From NCBI RefSeq assembly GCF_003601985.1, contig NZ_QZXA01000003.1, positions 620,001 through 684,000 on the forward strand: a stretch of DNA of 64,000 nucleotides, in the 5' to 3' direction. Shown piece by piece: positions 26,786-35,589 of the stretch (within the stretch, counting starts at the first letter, position 1; every line of letters starts with the position of its first letter). Source of the stretch: Mesorhizobium jarvisii (GTDB lineage Bacteria > Pseudomonadota > Alphaproteobacteria > Rhizobiales > Rhizobiaceae). The notes under the pieces are model-generated. The model ran no database searches, had not been told where the DNA came from, and worked only from the letters and a program-made list of their open reading frames with translations. The position numbers and the translations under genes are program-made.

Positions 26786-28291
26786 ATGAAGGCCAGAGTC
26801 ACGGCGAACGCGGCCTATACCGTCGCAGATATCGACAAGCGTCTCTATGGCTCGTTTCTCGAGCATCTTGGTCGGGCGGTCTACACGGGCATCTACGAGC
26901 CCGGACATCCGCAAGCGGACGCACAGGGAATGCGCAAGGACGTGATCGAGCTGGTACGTGCGCTCGACACGCCGATCTGCCGCTACCCCGGTGGCAACTT
27001 CGTGTCCGCCTACAATTGGGAAGATGGCATAGGCCCAAAGGAGAACCGCCCGCGGCGGCTCGATCTTGCATGGCGCACCACGGAGCCGAACCTGGTTGGC
27101 ATCCACGAATTCGCCGACTGGGCCGAAAAAGCCGGCACCGAGATGATGCTTGCCGTCAATCTCGGCTCCCGCGGCCTCGACGAGGCGCGGGCCTTCGTCG
27201 AATACGTCAATCACCCGGGCGGCAGCTACTGGTCAGATCTCAGGGCCAAGAACGGACGCGCGCAACCCTGGAACTGCCGCCTCTGGTGTCTCGGCAATGA
27301 AATGGACGGCCCCTGGCAGGTCGGCCACAAGTCGGCGAGCGAATACGGGCATCTCGCCAACGAGACCGCCAAGGCGTTGCGCGGCCTCGACCCGACGGTG
27401 GAACTGGTCGTCTGCGGCTCGTCGCATTCCAATATGCCGACCTATCCCCAGTGGGAAGCGACCGTGCTGGAAGCGACCTACGAGCAGGTCGACTACATCT
27501 CTCTCCACATGTATTTCGAGAATTACGAGAAGAATACGGCCGAATATCTCGCTCTTCCGGCCAAGCTCGACCGCTACATCGGCACCGTCGCGGGCATCAT
27601 CGACTACGTGAAGGCCAAGACCCGCTCGAAGCGGGACGTGAAGATCTCCTTCGACGAGTGGAACGTCTGGTACCATCAGCGCAAGCAGGACGCCGAGCGC
27701 ATGCGCGGCTGGGACTGGCCGGAAGCGCCCAGGCTTTTGGAAGACATCTACAATTTCGAGGACGTGCTGCAGGTCGGCTGCATCCTCAACACCTTCATCC
27801 GCCGGTCGGATGTTGTTCGCATCGCCTGCATTGCGCAGCTGGTGAACGTAATCGCGCCGATCATGACCGACCCCGGCGGCAGCGCCTGGCGGCAAACGAT
27901 CTACTGGCCTTTTATGCTGGCCTCCAGGTACGGCCGCGGCACCGCGCTGCAACTCGCGGTCGAGGTGCCTACCTATGACGCGGCCGTAGCCGACAAGGTG
28001 CCGTGGCTCGACATTGCAGGCGTGCACAATTCGAACGCCGGCACGCTGACCTTCTTCGCAATCAATCGGCATGGGTCCGAGACGATAGAGGCCGAAATCG
28101 CCCTCGAGCGGTTCGCCGCCAAGTCCATCGAGCACACGATCATCCGTCATGACGATCTTGAGGCCTGCAACACCAAGGACGCGCCGGACAACGTAGCACC
28201 GGTCAAAGGCAACGGGGCAACGCTCAACAGCAAGGGAATGACGCTGAACTTGCCGCCGCACTCCTACTCGATGGTGCGTGTGACGCTTTGA
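26786..28291 (+). CDS. abfA: Alpha-L-arabinofuranosidase, GH51
   Basis: A 501-residue GH51 enzyme that removes alpha-L-arabinofuranosyl residues from arabino- or arabinoxylo-oligosaccharides. It has no signal peptide, so it acts on imported oligosaccharides in the cytoplasm. The acid/base Glu172 is in WCLGNEMDG and the nucleophile Glu291 in SFDEWNVW; the N-terminal YGSFLEHLGRAVYTGIYEP and RYPGGNFVSAYNWEDGIGP are family hallmarks. The length is normal. GGGAGGG precedes ATG 26786. The CUT1 transporter genes follow and probably deliver its substrate. Confidence 0.95.
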   Translation: MKARVTANAAYTVADIDKRLYGSFLEHLGRAVYTGIYEPGHPQADAQGMRKDVIELVRALDTPICRYPGGNFVSAYNWEDGIGPKENRPRRLDLAWRTTEPNLVGIHEFADWAEKAGTEMMLAVNLGSRGLDEARAFVEYVNHPGGSYWSDLRAKNGRAQPWNCRLWCLGNEMDGPWQVGHKSASEYGHLANETAKALRGLDPTVELVVCGSSHSNMPTYPQWEATVLEATYEQVDYISLHMYFENYEKNTAEYLALPAKLDRYIGTVAGIIDYVKAKTRSKRDVKISFDEWNVWYHQRKQDAERMRGWDWPEAPRLLEDIYNFEDVLQVGCILNTFIRRSDVVRIACIAQLVNVIAPIMTDPGGSAWRQTIYWPFMLASRYGRGTALQLAVEVPTYDAAVADKVPWLDIAGVHNSNAGTLTFFAINRHGSETIEAEIALERFAAKSIEHTIIRHDDLEACNTKDAPDNVAPVKGNGATLNSKGMTLNLPPHSYSMVRVTL

Positions 28292-28302
28292 GTTAATATC
28301 CT

Positions 28303-28320
28303 GATATCGGATACATATCG
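28303..28320. promoter_or_regulatory. Candidate arabinoside-regulon operator, site C
   Basis: GATATC followed at once by GGATACATATCG (28309-28320), the best match to the shared near-palindrome. It lies about 86 bases before the binding-protein start in a 114-base intergenic region, so the transporter probably has its own regulated promoter. Confidence 0.5.
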
Positions 28321-28405
28321 TAAAATCCGTTGCAGGCGGATCGGTTTGGTGTAGCATTGAAACGTTCAAGGCGGATCTAACCGCCGTACTCGGGAGGAAG
28401 CTGAG

Positions 28406-29680
28406 ATGAACTTTCGCAGGATGATGGCCATAGCGGTGGTTGCGGCCGGAGGAATCTGGGCCGTCGCGGCCCAGGCCGAAGAAACCGTCATGTGGTGGGA
28501 TTTCCTCGGCGGCGGCGACGGTGTGCGCATGAAGCAGATGATCGCCGACTTCAACGCCGCCCACACCGGCAAGATCAAGATCGACGCCACGACGCTGGAG
28601 TGGGGCACGCCCTTCTACTCGAAGGTGCAGACCTCCGCCGCGGTCGGTGAGGCGCCAGACGTCATGACCTATCATGCCAGCCGTATCCCCCTGGCGGTGA
28701 GCCAGGACATTCTCGAAGAAATCACCGCCGACGACATGAGCAAGATGGGCCTCTCGGCCTCGGACTTCGCCCAGACGACGATGGGCGCCGTGACGGTCGA
28801 CGGCAAGCAATACGCAGTGCCGCTCGATACCCATCCGATCGTCCTGTACTACAATCGCGTCCTCCTGAAGAAGGCAGGCGTGCTCGGCGACGACGGCCGT
28901 CCCGTGGGTATGAAAAACAAGGAGGAATTCACCGCGACACTGCAGAAGTTGAAGGATGCCGGCGTCGAGTTCCCGCTGGGCAGCGTCACCGCCGACGGCA
29001 ACTTCATGTACCGCACCATCTATTCGCTGGTGTGCCAGCAAGGCGGCGAGCTTCTGACGGGCAACGAATTCCTCGCCGGCGACAACGGCAAGAAGCTGGC
29101 GAACGCGTTGGCGGTTCTGCAAGGGTGGACGAAGACCGGGCTGCAGTCGACCTATACGGACTATCCCGCAACCGTCGCCCTGTTCACCTCGGGCAAGGCC
29201 GCTATGATGATCAACGGCGTCTGGGAAGTTCCCACGATGACCGACCTCGCCAAGCAAGGCAAGCTGTTCGACTGGGGCGCCGTCGAGATCCCGGTGATCT
29301 TCGACAAACCGTGCACCTATGCGGACAGCCATTCGTTCGCAATCCCGAAGAACAAGGGCAAGGAGCTCAGCCCGGAAAAGCGTGCCGCCGTTCTCGAGGT
29401 GATCTCATGGATCGACAAGCACTCGCTGTTCTGGGCCACGGCAGGCCACATCCCGGCATACAAGCCAGTCACCGAGTCGGCCGAATACAAGGCAATGCAG
29501 CCCAATGCGACCTACTCGACGCTGACGGCCAACATGATCTTCGATCCGAAGTCGACCAAGGCCGGTGTCGCCGGGCCGATCTTCGACATCATGTCCAATT
29601 ATTTCGTGCCGACCCTCAACGGCGAGATGGACCCAGGCGAGGCGGTGAAATCCATCAAGGAAGAGCTGAACAGCATGTAG
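28406..29680 (+). CDS. CUT1-type extracellular sugar-binding protein
   Basis: A 424-residue family 1 solute-binding protein for oligosaccharides. The signal peptide spans about residues 1-24 (MNFRRMMAIAVVAAGG to AQAEE). MWWDFLGGGDGVRMKQMIADFN is the typical first lobe; AALFTSGKAAMMINGVWE-like sequence (VALFTSGKAAMMINGVWEV) is the conserved hinge region. GGGAGGAAG precedes the ATG at 28406. Its position behind the GH51 gene suggests arabino-oligosaccharides as ligands. A hairpin separates it from the permease genes. Confidence 0.93.
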   Translation: MNFRRMMAIAVVAAGGIWAVAAQAEETVMWWDFLGGGDGVRMKQMIADFNAAHTGKIKIDATTLEWGTPFYSKVQTSAAVGEAPDVMTYHASRIPLAVSQDILEEITADDMSKMGLSASDFAQTTMGAVTVDGKQYAVPLDTHPIVLYYNRVLLKKAGVLGDDGRPVGMKNKEEFTATLQKLKDAGVEFPLGSVTADGNFMYRTIYSLVCQQGGELLTGNEFLAGDNGKKLANALAVLQGWTKTGLQSTYTDYPATVALFTSGKAAMMINGVWEVPTMTDLAKQGKLFDWGAVEIPVIFDKPCTYADSHSFAIPKNKGKELSPEKRAAVLEVISWIDKHSLFWATAGHIPAYKPVTESAEYKAMQPNATYSTLTANMIFDPKSTKAGVAGPIFDIMSNYFVPTLNGEMDPGEAVKSIKEELNSM

Positions 29681-29688
29681 GGCTCAAA

Positions 29689-29721
29689 GGCTGGGACCGC
29701 CCGCCCAGGGCCGCCCCAGCC
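29689..29721 (+). terminator. Intercistronic hairpin between binding protein and permease genes
   Basis: GGCTGGG...CCCAGCC gives a 7-base-pair stem with a GC-rich loop in the 58-base gap. Such hairpins often reduce read-through or protect the upstream message so the binding protein exceeds the permeases. Evidence is base pairing only. Confidence 0.45.
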
Positions 29722-29738
29722 GTGTTCGAGGAAGAGCC

Positions 29739-30623
29739 ATGCTTCGCAACTCCCGCACTGAACGTCTTGTCGCGCTGGTGCTGGTCGCTCCCTTCCTGGC
29801 GATCTACCTGCTGGCGTTCGTCTATCCGACGGTCCAGATGTTCCGCATCTCCTTCACCGATGCGCCGCTGATCGGCGCGGGTCGGTGGGTTGGCCTCGAC
29901 AACTATCTGCGGCTCGACAACGACCCGATGTTCCGGCGCGCGGTCTGGAACACCGCTTACTTCGTGCTGATGACGGTCGTCCCCGGGACGCTCATCGCCC
30001 TTTTGATCGCGCTTGGCGTGTCGCGCCTCAAGGGCCGGTTCCAGTCGATCGTGCTGGCGCTGTTTTTCCTGCCCTACATTTTGCCGGTGTCGGTCGTCTA
30101 TCTGATCTGGGACTGGACGCTGAATTTCCAGTTCGGGATCGCGATGCATGTGCTGGACTGGCTGGGAATCCCGCGCGTACCGGTCTTCAAGTCGCGCGTC
30201 TGGTTCTTGCCGGCGGTTGCCGGGGTGACGATCTGGTGGACCGCGGGCTTCTCGATCCTCCTCTTCCTCGCCGGACTGAGGTCCATACCAGTCGAGATCT
30301 ACGAAGCCGCCGCACTCGACAACTCGACGCGATGGACCACGTTCCGGCGTATCACCTGGCCACTGCTATGGCCGGTTACCTCGCTGGTGTTGACCATCCA
30401 GCTCATCCTGCAGCTCAAGATCTTCGACCAGGTCTATCTGTTCTCGTTCGGCGGCCGGCCGAACGACAATATGGTCCTCGTCTATTACATCTTCCAAAAG
30501 GCCTTCCAGCAGAACCAGGGAGGCAGGGCGGCGGCTGTCGCCGTTACCCTCTTCGTGCTTGTGGTGGTCGTCTCGGTCCTGCAATTCCAACTGCTCCGGT
30601 TCGCCGAAAGGCGGCGCCGATGA
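29739..30623 (+). CDS. CUT1 sugar ABC transporter permease (MalF/UgpA type)
   Basis: A 294-residue inner-membrane permease with six membrane segments. The N-terminal VLVAPFLAIYLLAFVYPTVQMFRISF is the usual first helix of MalF/UgpA-type permeases, and EIYEAAALDNSTRWTTF carries the EAA loop that docks on the ATPase. GAGGAAG precedes the ATG at 29739. It overlaps the second permease gene by four bases. Confidence 0.93.
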   Translation: MLRNSRTERLVALVLVAPFLAIYLLAFVYPTVQMFRISFTDAPLIGAGRWVGLDNYLRLDNDPMFRRAVWNTAYFVLMTVVPGTLIALLIALGVSRLKGRFQSIVLALFFLPYILPVSVVYLIWDWTLNFQFGIAMHVLDWLGIPRVPVFKSRVWFLPAVAGVTIWWTAGFSILLFLAGLRSIPVEIYEAAALDNSTRWTTFRRITWPLLWPVTSLVLTIQLILQLKIFDQVYLFSFGGRPNDNMVLVYYIFQKAFQQNQGGRAAAVAVTLFVLVVVVSVLQFQLLRFAERRRR

Positions 30624-31462
30624 ACGCCATGGCTGCGCAACGCTGGAATTTCTGGGGCGGGATTATCACGGCGCTGACGCTCGTCTGGGCCATCCTATGG
30701 GCATTCCCGCTCTATTGGGGGGTGATCTCATCGCTCAAACCGGACGACGAGGTCGTCCGGCCTTACATCGAACTCTGGCCCGAGACGCCGACGCTGGAGA
30801 ACTACATTAGCGCCGTGACCACCACACAGATCGGCGCCTGGTACGTTAATTCGGTGGCGGTCGCGGTCGGCGTAACGGTCATCACCATCTTCATCTCGAT
30901 GCTGTGCGGCTACGCGATCTCGCAGTTGCGGTTCCCGGGGCGCATCGCGCTGTGGTGGCTGATCCTCGCCTCCTTCATGGTTCCGACTTCGGCATTGATC
31001 ATCAATCATTTCGTGCTGGTCGCCAACCTTGGCCTGCTCAACAGCTGGGCCGGGATCATGTTGCCGCAGCTTATCCACCCCGTCATCATCATCGTGTACA
31101 AGCAGTTCTTCGATCAGGTCCCGAAGGATTTCCGCGAGGCCGCGGTCATGGACAATGCGTCTGAATTCGGGATCCTCTTCAAGATCTACATGCCGATGAA
31201 CTGGGGGGTAACGACGGCGCTGTCGATCGTCTGCTTCATCTGGACGTGGAACGCGTTCTTGTGGCCGTTCCTCTCGGTGACCCGCACCGAGATGATGACG
31301 ATCACCGTCGGCATCACGCAGGTCAACGACGCCTTCGGTGTCTACTACGCGCGCCAGCTGTCGGCAGCCGTACTGGCCGGCCTGCCGGTGGCACTGGCCT
31401 ACCTCTGCTTCCAGCGCCGGGTAACCGAAGCGATAACGCTCTCGGCAGGTATCAAGGGCTAA
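30620..31462 (+). CDS. CUT1 sugar ABC transporter permease (MalG/UgpE type)
   Basis: A 280-residue partner permease with about six membrane segments. It carries SSLKPDDEVVR after the first helix and DFREAAVMDNASEFGILFKIYMP as the EAA loop, both typical of the MalG/UgpE subfamily. Its ATG overlaps the preceding stop. It converges on the ATPase gene of the same transporter, which is on the opposite strand 53 bases away. Confidence 0.93.
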   Translation: MNAMAAQRWNFWGGIITALTLVWAILWAFPLYWGVISSLKPDDEVVRPYIELWPETPTLENYISAVTTTQIGAWYVNSVAVAVGVTVITIFISMLCGYAISQLRFPGRIALWWLILASFMVPTSALIINHFVLVANLGLLNSWAGIMLPQLIHPVIIIVYKQFFDQVPKDFREAAVMDNASEFGILFKIYMPMNWGVTTALSIVCFIWTWNAFLWPFLSVTRTEMMTITVGITQVNDAFGVYYARQLSAAVLAGLPVALAYLCFQRRVTEAITLSAGIKG

Positions 31463-31515
31463 AGCGCCGGCAAGTGCACCGCAATGCCGGAGGGCACGAT
31501 CGCCGCTGGGCAGGT

Positions 31516-32601
31516 TCAGGCCCCGTCAGCGCCCGCGTGCCAGGCCGATCCGTCCGCGGCGAAGAGATGCAGGGCCGTGGTGTCGAACTTCAGCCGAACG
31601 GCGTCGCCCGGTTTGACGCTCGAAAGCCCGCGATCCTGTGCCGTAACCTGCGTCCCATCCGCGAGCCGTGCGTAGACGAGCGTTCGCTCGCCAAGGCGCT
31701 CGACAACGGTGGCCGTGGCGGATGTTTCATTGCCCTCCGCGACGACCGTCAGCGATTCCGGCCGCACGCCGAGTTCGCGCCAATCCCTGTTGACCGGCGC
31801 GCCGGGAAGTTCGACCAGCGATCCGTCGGTCAAGCGCGCATTGAGCCTGTCACCCGAGCCCGAAACCGTAACGGGCAGAATGTTCATCGCGGGTGACCCG
31901 ACGAAGGTCGCGACGAATCGCGACGCCGGACGCGCATAGACATCGACGGGTCTGCCCATCTGCTCTATCCGGCAATTGTTGAGGATCACAATACGGTCGG
32001 CGAGCGTCATCGCTTCCACCTGGTCGTGGGTGACGTAGATCATCGTCGACTTCAAACGCTGATGCAGTTCGGCAAGCTCGACGCGTGTACGGGCTCGAAG
32101 TGCTGCGTCCAGATTGGAGAGTGGCTCGTCGAACAGGAATGCCTTGGGCTCCTTGACGATCGCTCGCCCGATGGCGACGCGCTGGCGCTGCCCGCCGGAG
32201 AGCTGCGACGGCCGCCGCTGGAGCAGCGCTTCGATCTCCAGGATACGCGCAGCCTCGGCGATGCGTTGGCGTATGACATCCGGCGCGACCCGGATGTTCC
32301 TCAGCCCGAAGGCCATGTTCTCCGCGACTGTCATATGCGGGTAAAGCGCGTAGTTCTGGAAGACCATCGCAACGTTGCGCCTGCCCGGCGCAAGGTTCTC
32401 CGAGCGCACTCCGTCGATCGTCAGCGTGCCCTGGTCTATGCTTTCGAGGCCGGCGATCATGCGCAGCAGCGTCGTCTTGCCGGAACCGGACGGACCGAGA
32501 AACACGACCAGTTCTCCCGGCTCGATGTCCAGGCTCACGTCGCGGATCACTTCGACTGAGCCAAAGTGCTTCGATACGCCCGAAAGCGCGATTCCCGTCA
32601 T
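31516..32601 (-). CDS. CUT1 sugar ABC transporter ATPase (UgpC/MsmK type)
   Basis: A 361-residue ATPase. Walker A GPSGSGKTT is at residues 36-44, followed by signature LSGGQRQRVAIGRA, Walker B AFLFDEPLSNLD, the switch His in YVTHDQVEAMT and a C-terminal TOBE/OB domain. It energises the arabinoside permeases, though such ATPases can serve several CUT1 systems. The start is ATG at 32601 (MTGIALSGVSKHFG), behind AAGGGA on the minus strand; the longer upstream frame runs through the regulatory region. Site D of the shared operator lies 32 bases upstream. Confidence 0.93.
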   Translation of the reverse strand: MTGIALSGVSKHFGSVEVIRDVSLDIEPGELVVFLGPSGSGKTTLLRMIAGLESIDQGTLTIDGVRSENLAPGRRNVAMVFQNYALYPHMTVAENMAFGLRNIRVAPDVIRQRIAEAARILEIEALLQRRPSQLSGGQRQRVAIGRAIVKEPKAFLFDEPLSNLDAALRARTRVELAELHQRLKSTMIYVTHDQVEAMTLADRIVILNNCRIEQMGRPVDVYARPASRFVATFVGSPAMNILPVTVSGSGDRLNARLTDGSLVELPGAPVNRDWRELGVRPESLTVVAEGNETSATATVVERLGERTLVYARLADGTQVTAQDRGLSSVKPGDAVRLKFDTTALHLFAADGSAWHAGADGA

Positions 32602-32632
32602 GCTTGCGATCCCTTCTTTCCTACATAATTTC

Positions 32633-32644
32633 GGATAAATACCC
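32633..32644. promoter_or_regulatory. Candidate arabinoside-regulon operator, site D
   Basis: GGATAAATACCC matches the shared element of the locus and lies 32 bases upstream of the minus-strand ATPase start, so the outlying ATPase gene would be in the same regulon. Confidence 0.4.
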
Positions 32645-32767
32645 GATGTCAAGGAACTAAGGGCGCCGAGCCGATCAGGCGGCCCAAACGCCGCATTGAC
32701 CTGGCCAGGCATCGGCAGTCTCTTAGGGTCGCCCTTGGTGTTCAACGACTGGTCGAGGAAACGACAG

Positions 32768-34276
32768 ATGCATCGGCGAGGTTTTCTGGCAGCAGGTCTT
32801 GCGACGATTTTTGTGGGCGAGCGTGCCGCTGCGCAGATGAAGATGGACGACATGCCGGGCATGAATATGGGCGGTCACGCGGGCCATGACATGGGCACCG
32901 CGCCGCAAGGCACGGTGGTTCTGCCCGAGGGCGAGGCGTTGCGCGAATTGCCCCTGCTGGCGAACGAAGCCGGCAGGCCGGGTCTGTTCAAGGCGACGCT
33001 GACGGCCGGGTCCGCCACGGCGCGTTTTGCCGAAGGACTGGACACGCCGATCCTCGCTTACAACGGCACCAGCCCCGGGCCTCTGATCGAGGCCGTGGAG
33101 GGCGACCGCGTCGAGATCACCTTCGCCAACCGGATCGCGAACGAGGCAAGCACCATCCACTGGCACGGCATGCCGGTGCCGGCCGATCAGGACGGCAATC
33201 CGATGGACCAGGTCGCCACCGGCACCGATCGCACCTACAGTTTCGATCTGCCGGAAGGCAGCGCCGGCTCTTATTGGTATCACCCGCATCCGCACGGCAA
33301 GACCGCCGAGCAGGTCTATCGCGGCCTTGCCGGCGTGTTCGTGGTCAAGCCGAAGGCCGATCCGATCCCGGCCGCCTATGGCGATACCGTGCTGGTTTTC
33401 ACCGACCTGCGCCTTGCGGCCGATGGCACCTTGCCCGACAACACGATGACGGACCTGATGAACGGGCGCGTCGGCGACCATGTGTTGGTCAACGGGCAGA
33501 AGAATCCCACACTGGCGGTGCCCTTTGGCGCGAAACGGCGCTTCCGGCTCTACAATGCGACCAACGCGCGCTTTCTGCGGCTTTCCTTCGACGGCGCGGC
33601 GATGACGATCATCGGAACGGATGGCGGTCTGCTGGAGGCCCCGGTGGCTGCCGGCGACATCCTGCTCAGCCCGGCGGAACGGCTTGAACTGGTCGTGTCT
33701 TTCGACAAGCCCGGCGCGGCCGCGCTTGCCACGCTGGACTATGACCGCGGCTGGATGGGTCCCGGGCGCCCTGCCGATGCCGGGCTGACGCTGCTGACGG
33801 TCAATGTCTCGGAGACGCCGACCGGGCCTGTCCCGCCACTGCCCGACAGGCTGCGGCCGATCGCGCAACTCGGCGCTCCGGCGGTCAGCCGCCGCTTTGT
33901 CTTCACCGAAACCATGGCCATGAACGCCGGCGGCATGGAGATGGGCTTTCTGATCAATGGCGCCGCCTTCGACATGCAGCGCATCGACGTCGTCGCCAAG
34001 GCTGGTCAGGTCGAACTCTGGGAGATCGTCAACGAGGCGGACATGGATCATCCATTCCATGTGCATGGGACGCAGTTCCAGGTGGTCGAGCACGAACGCG
34101 GCGGCACCATGTCAAAGCCGGCCTATCGCGCCTGGAAAGACACCGTCAATGTCGCGCGCGGAGAGACGGTGCGGCTGCTGCTGCGGCAGGACCGGCCGGG
34201 GCCGAGGATGTATCACTGCCACATCCTCGAGCATGAGCAGCTCGGCATGATGGGCGTCGTCGACGTGCAGGCATAG
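32768..34276 (+). CDS. Multicopper oxidase
   Basis: A 502-residue multicopper oxidase, probably exported by the Tat route (HRRGFLAAGLA near the N-terminus, signal end around residue 22). The mature start is Met/His-rich (MKMDDMPGMNMGGHAGHDMG), suggesting copper binding. The four copper motifs are HWHG (from His131), HPHPH (His172-His176), HPFHVHG (His428 on) and HCHILEHEQLGM (His483 on), the last with the type 1 Cys484. Such periplasmic enzymes oxidise Cu(I) or other metals and phenols. ATG 32768 is chosen since it begins the Tat signal. The yqaA-like pseudogene follows 6 bases on. Confidence 0.93.
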   Translation: MHRRGFLAAGLATIFVGERAAAQMKMDDMPGMNMGGHAGHDMGTAPQGTVVLPEGEALRELPLLANEAGRPGLFKATLTAGSATARFAEGLDTPILAYNGTSPGPLIEAVEGDRVEITFANRIANEASTIHWHGMPVPADQDGNPMDQVATGTDRTYSFDLPEGSAGSYWYHPHPHGKTAEQVYRGLAGVFVVKPKADPIPAAYGDTVLVFTDLRLAADGTLPDNTMTDLMNGRVGDHVLVNGQKNPTLAVPFGAKRRFRLYNATNARFLRLSFDGAAMTIIGTDGGLLEAPVAAGDILLSPAERLELVVSFDKPGAAALATLDYDRGWMGPGRPADAGLTLLTVNVSETPTGPVPPLPDRLRPIAQLGAPAVSRRFVFTETMAMNAGGMEMGFLINGAAFDMQRIDVVAKAGQVELWEIVNEADMDHPFHVHGTQFQVVEHERGGTMSKPAYRAWKDTVNVARGETVRLLLRQDRPGPRMYHCHILEHEQLGMMGVVDVQA

Positions 34277-34282
34277 TCCGGC

Positions 34283-34716
34283 GTGGCGGCGCTCTATGGC
34301 GCAATGTTCCTCAGCGCCTTCCTCGCCGCAACCGTCCTGCCGGTTTCGTCGGAGGTGGTGCTCGCCGGCCTGATCGTCTCGGGTCGCGGTGACCCTTGGC
34401 TGCTCCTTGTGGTGGCGACGATCGGCAACACGCTCGGCTCGTGGTGAACTGGGTTCTGGGGCGTGGCATCGACGGGCTGCACAACAGGCGCTGGTTTCCA
34501 GTCGCCACGGATCGCTATGAGCAGGCATGCCGAACGTTCCGGCGCTTTGGCGAATGGACACTGTTGTTTACCTGGCTGCCGGTCGTGGGAGATGCTCTCA
34601 CCCTTGCCGCGGGCGCTGCACGCGTGAATCTCGGCGTGTTCGTCGCTCTTGTCGCGACCGGCAAGGCTGCACGCTATGCGGTGATCGTCGCGGGAGGGTT
34701 GTGGGCGACGGCGTGA
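34283..34716 (+). pseudogene. Frameshifted yqaA-like membrane protein gene (DedA/SNARE-associated family)
   Basis: Frame 1 from GTG 34283 encodes LYGAMFLSAFLAATVLPVSSE through IGNTLGSW and stops at 34445. Frame 2 continues in register as VVNWVLGRGIDGLHNRRWFPV to LWATA and stops at 34714. YqaA-family proteins read NTLGS followed by NW, so losing a single base near 34440 (one G of a TCGGTGGTG-like run) explains the break. The product would be a small inner-membrane protein of about 145 residues with unknown role. It may be a real mutation or a sequencing error. Confidence 0.83.
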
Positions 34717-34751
34717 GTCATCGTCCGCATTGTCGACCGCGAGCGGCATGC

Positions 34752-35345
34752 TTATTCGCGTGAGGCCGTTTCCGGCCGGCCGAAGACCATGCTTCGCATG
34801 ACGCCATCGCGCAACAGCCCCAAATGCACCATGGCAGCCAGGACGTGAACGCCGATAAGTCCAAGCATTATCCAGACCAGCTTCTGATGCACGAAGGCGA
34901 AACCCCTTGCCGACAGCGCCCCTACGGAGGGCGCCAGCGGCACGGGCAAGGTTCCGAAAAGCCGTGCAGGGGGCATGAAAGGCATTGGCCGATAGCCTAG
35001 CCATCCCGTTATCAGGACGGCGAGGATCGTGACATAGAGAAGCACGTGGAAGAAAGCCGTCGCAAAGCCCAGGAATCGTGAGGTTGGCCTGACGGGGGCC
35101 TGCGTGAAGCTGCGCCAGCAAAGCCTGAGGACGACGATGGTCAGGATCGTCACGCCGATCGACATGTGAAGCGGCAGCCAGTTCATCATCGTCATGCCCG
35201 GCCCCCGCATCGGCCCGAAGGCAATGGCGATTTGCGCCGCGAGCGCCGCCACGGTCAGCCAATGCAGCAGACGAATGCCGAAATGCCAATGCAAGCGAGG
35301 TTTCCCGCTCACCTTCGCGGCCCGACGTTTTTCAAGGGTGCGCAT
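34752..35345 (-). CDS. Cytochrome b561 family protein
   Basis: A 197-residue four-helix membrane cytochrome of the bacterial b561 type. His residues in IRLLHWLTV, LPLHMSIGV, FFHVLLYV and GVHVLAAMVH are placed to bind two haems. It passes electrons between quinol and a periplasmic acceptor. The start at 35345 gives a 17-residue basic N-terminus before the first helix. Next to a multicopper oxidase, it may belong to periplasmic redox chemistry, but this link is only proximity. GC is ordinary. Confidence 0.85.
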   Translation of the reverse strand: MRTLEKRRAAKVSGKPRLHWHFGIRLLHWLTVAALAAQIAIAFGPMRGPGMTMMNWLPLHMSIGVTILTIVVLRLCWRSFTQAPVRPTSRFLGFATAFFHVLLYVTILAVLITGWLGYRPMPFMPPARLFGTLPVPLAPSVGALSARGFAFVHQKLVWIMLGLIGVHVLAAMVHLGLLRDGVMRSMVFGRPETASRE

Positions 35346-35429
35346 GAGGGCGTGATGTCTTCGTCCTCTTCAACGGACCTGATTGCGCAAAGAGGTACAA
35401 TGCTTCTTCGCCAAGCGCTTGAAAATGCA

Positions 35430-35506
35430 TGGTGATCCCGACAGGAATCGAACCTGTGACCTACAGATTAGGAATCTGCCGCTCTATCCTACTGAGCTAC
35501 GGGACC
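35430..35506 (-). tRNA. tRNA-Arg (anticodon CCT)
   Basis: On the minus strand the sequence folds as a full cloverleaf: acceptor GGTCCCG/CGGGATC, D-arm GCTC...GAGC, anticodon stem GCAGA/TCTGT with loop TTCCTAA (anticodon CCT, reading AGG), and T-arm ACAGG-TTCGATT-CCTGT. The 3' ACCA is encoded. No integrase or att duplication is seen near it. Confidence 0.95.
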
Positions 35507-35589
35507 ACGCGGCCCGACACATAGCCGCTTCGGACCGTTTCGCCAAGAGGCCGGCCGCATGCAATCGGCCGACCTTCTGGCAATGAGCT

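Noticed and set aside
27233..29332. 699-codon open frame on the minus strand
   Set aside because: Antisense to the GH51 and binding-protein genes and crossing their intergenic region. Such long shadows arise from codon bias in GC-rich DNA.
35430..35506. tRNA-Arg as an island attachment site
   Set aside because: No integrase and no duplicated tRNA 3' end were seen on either side within the window.
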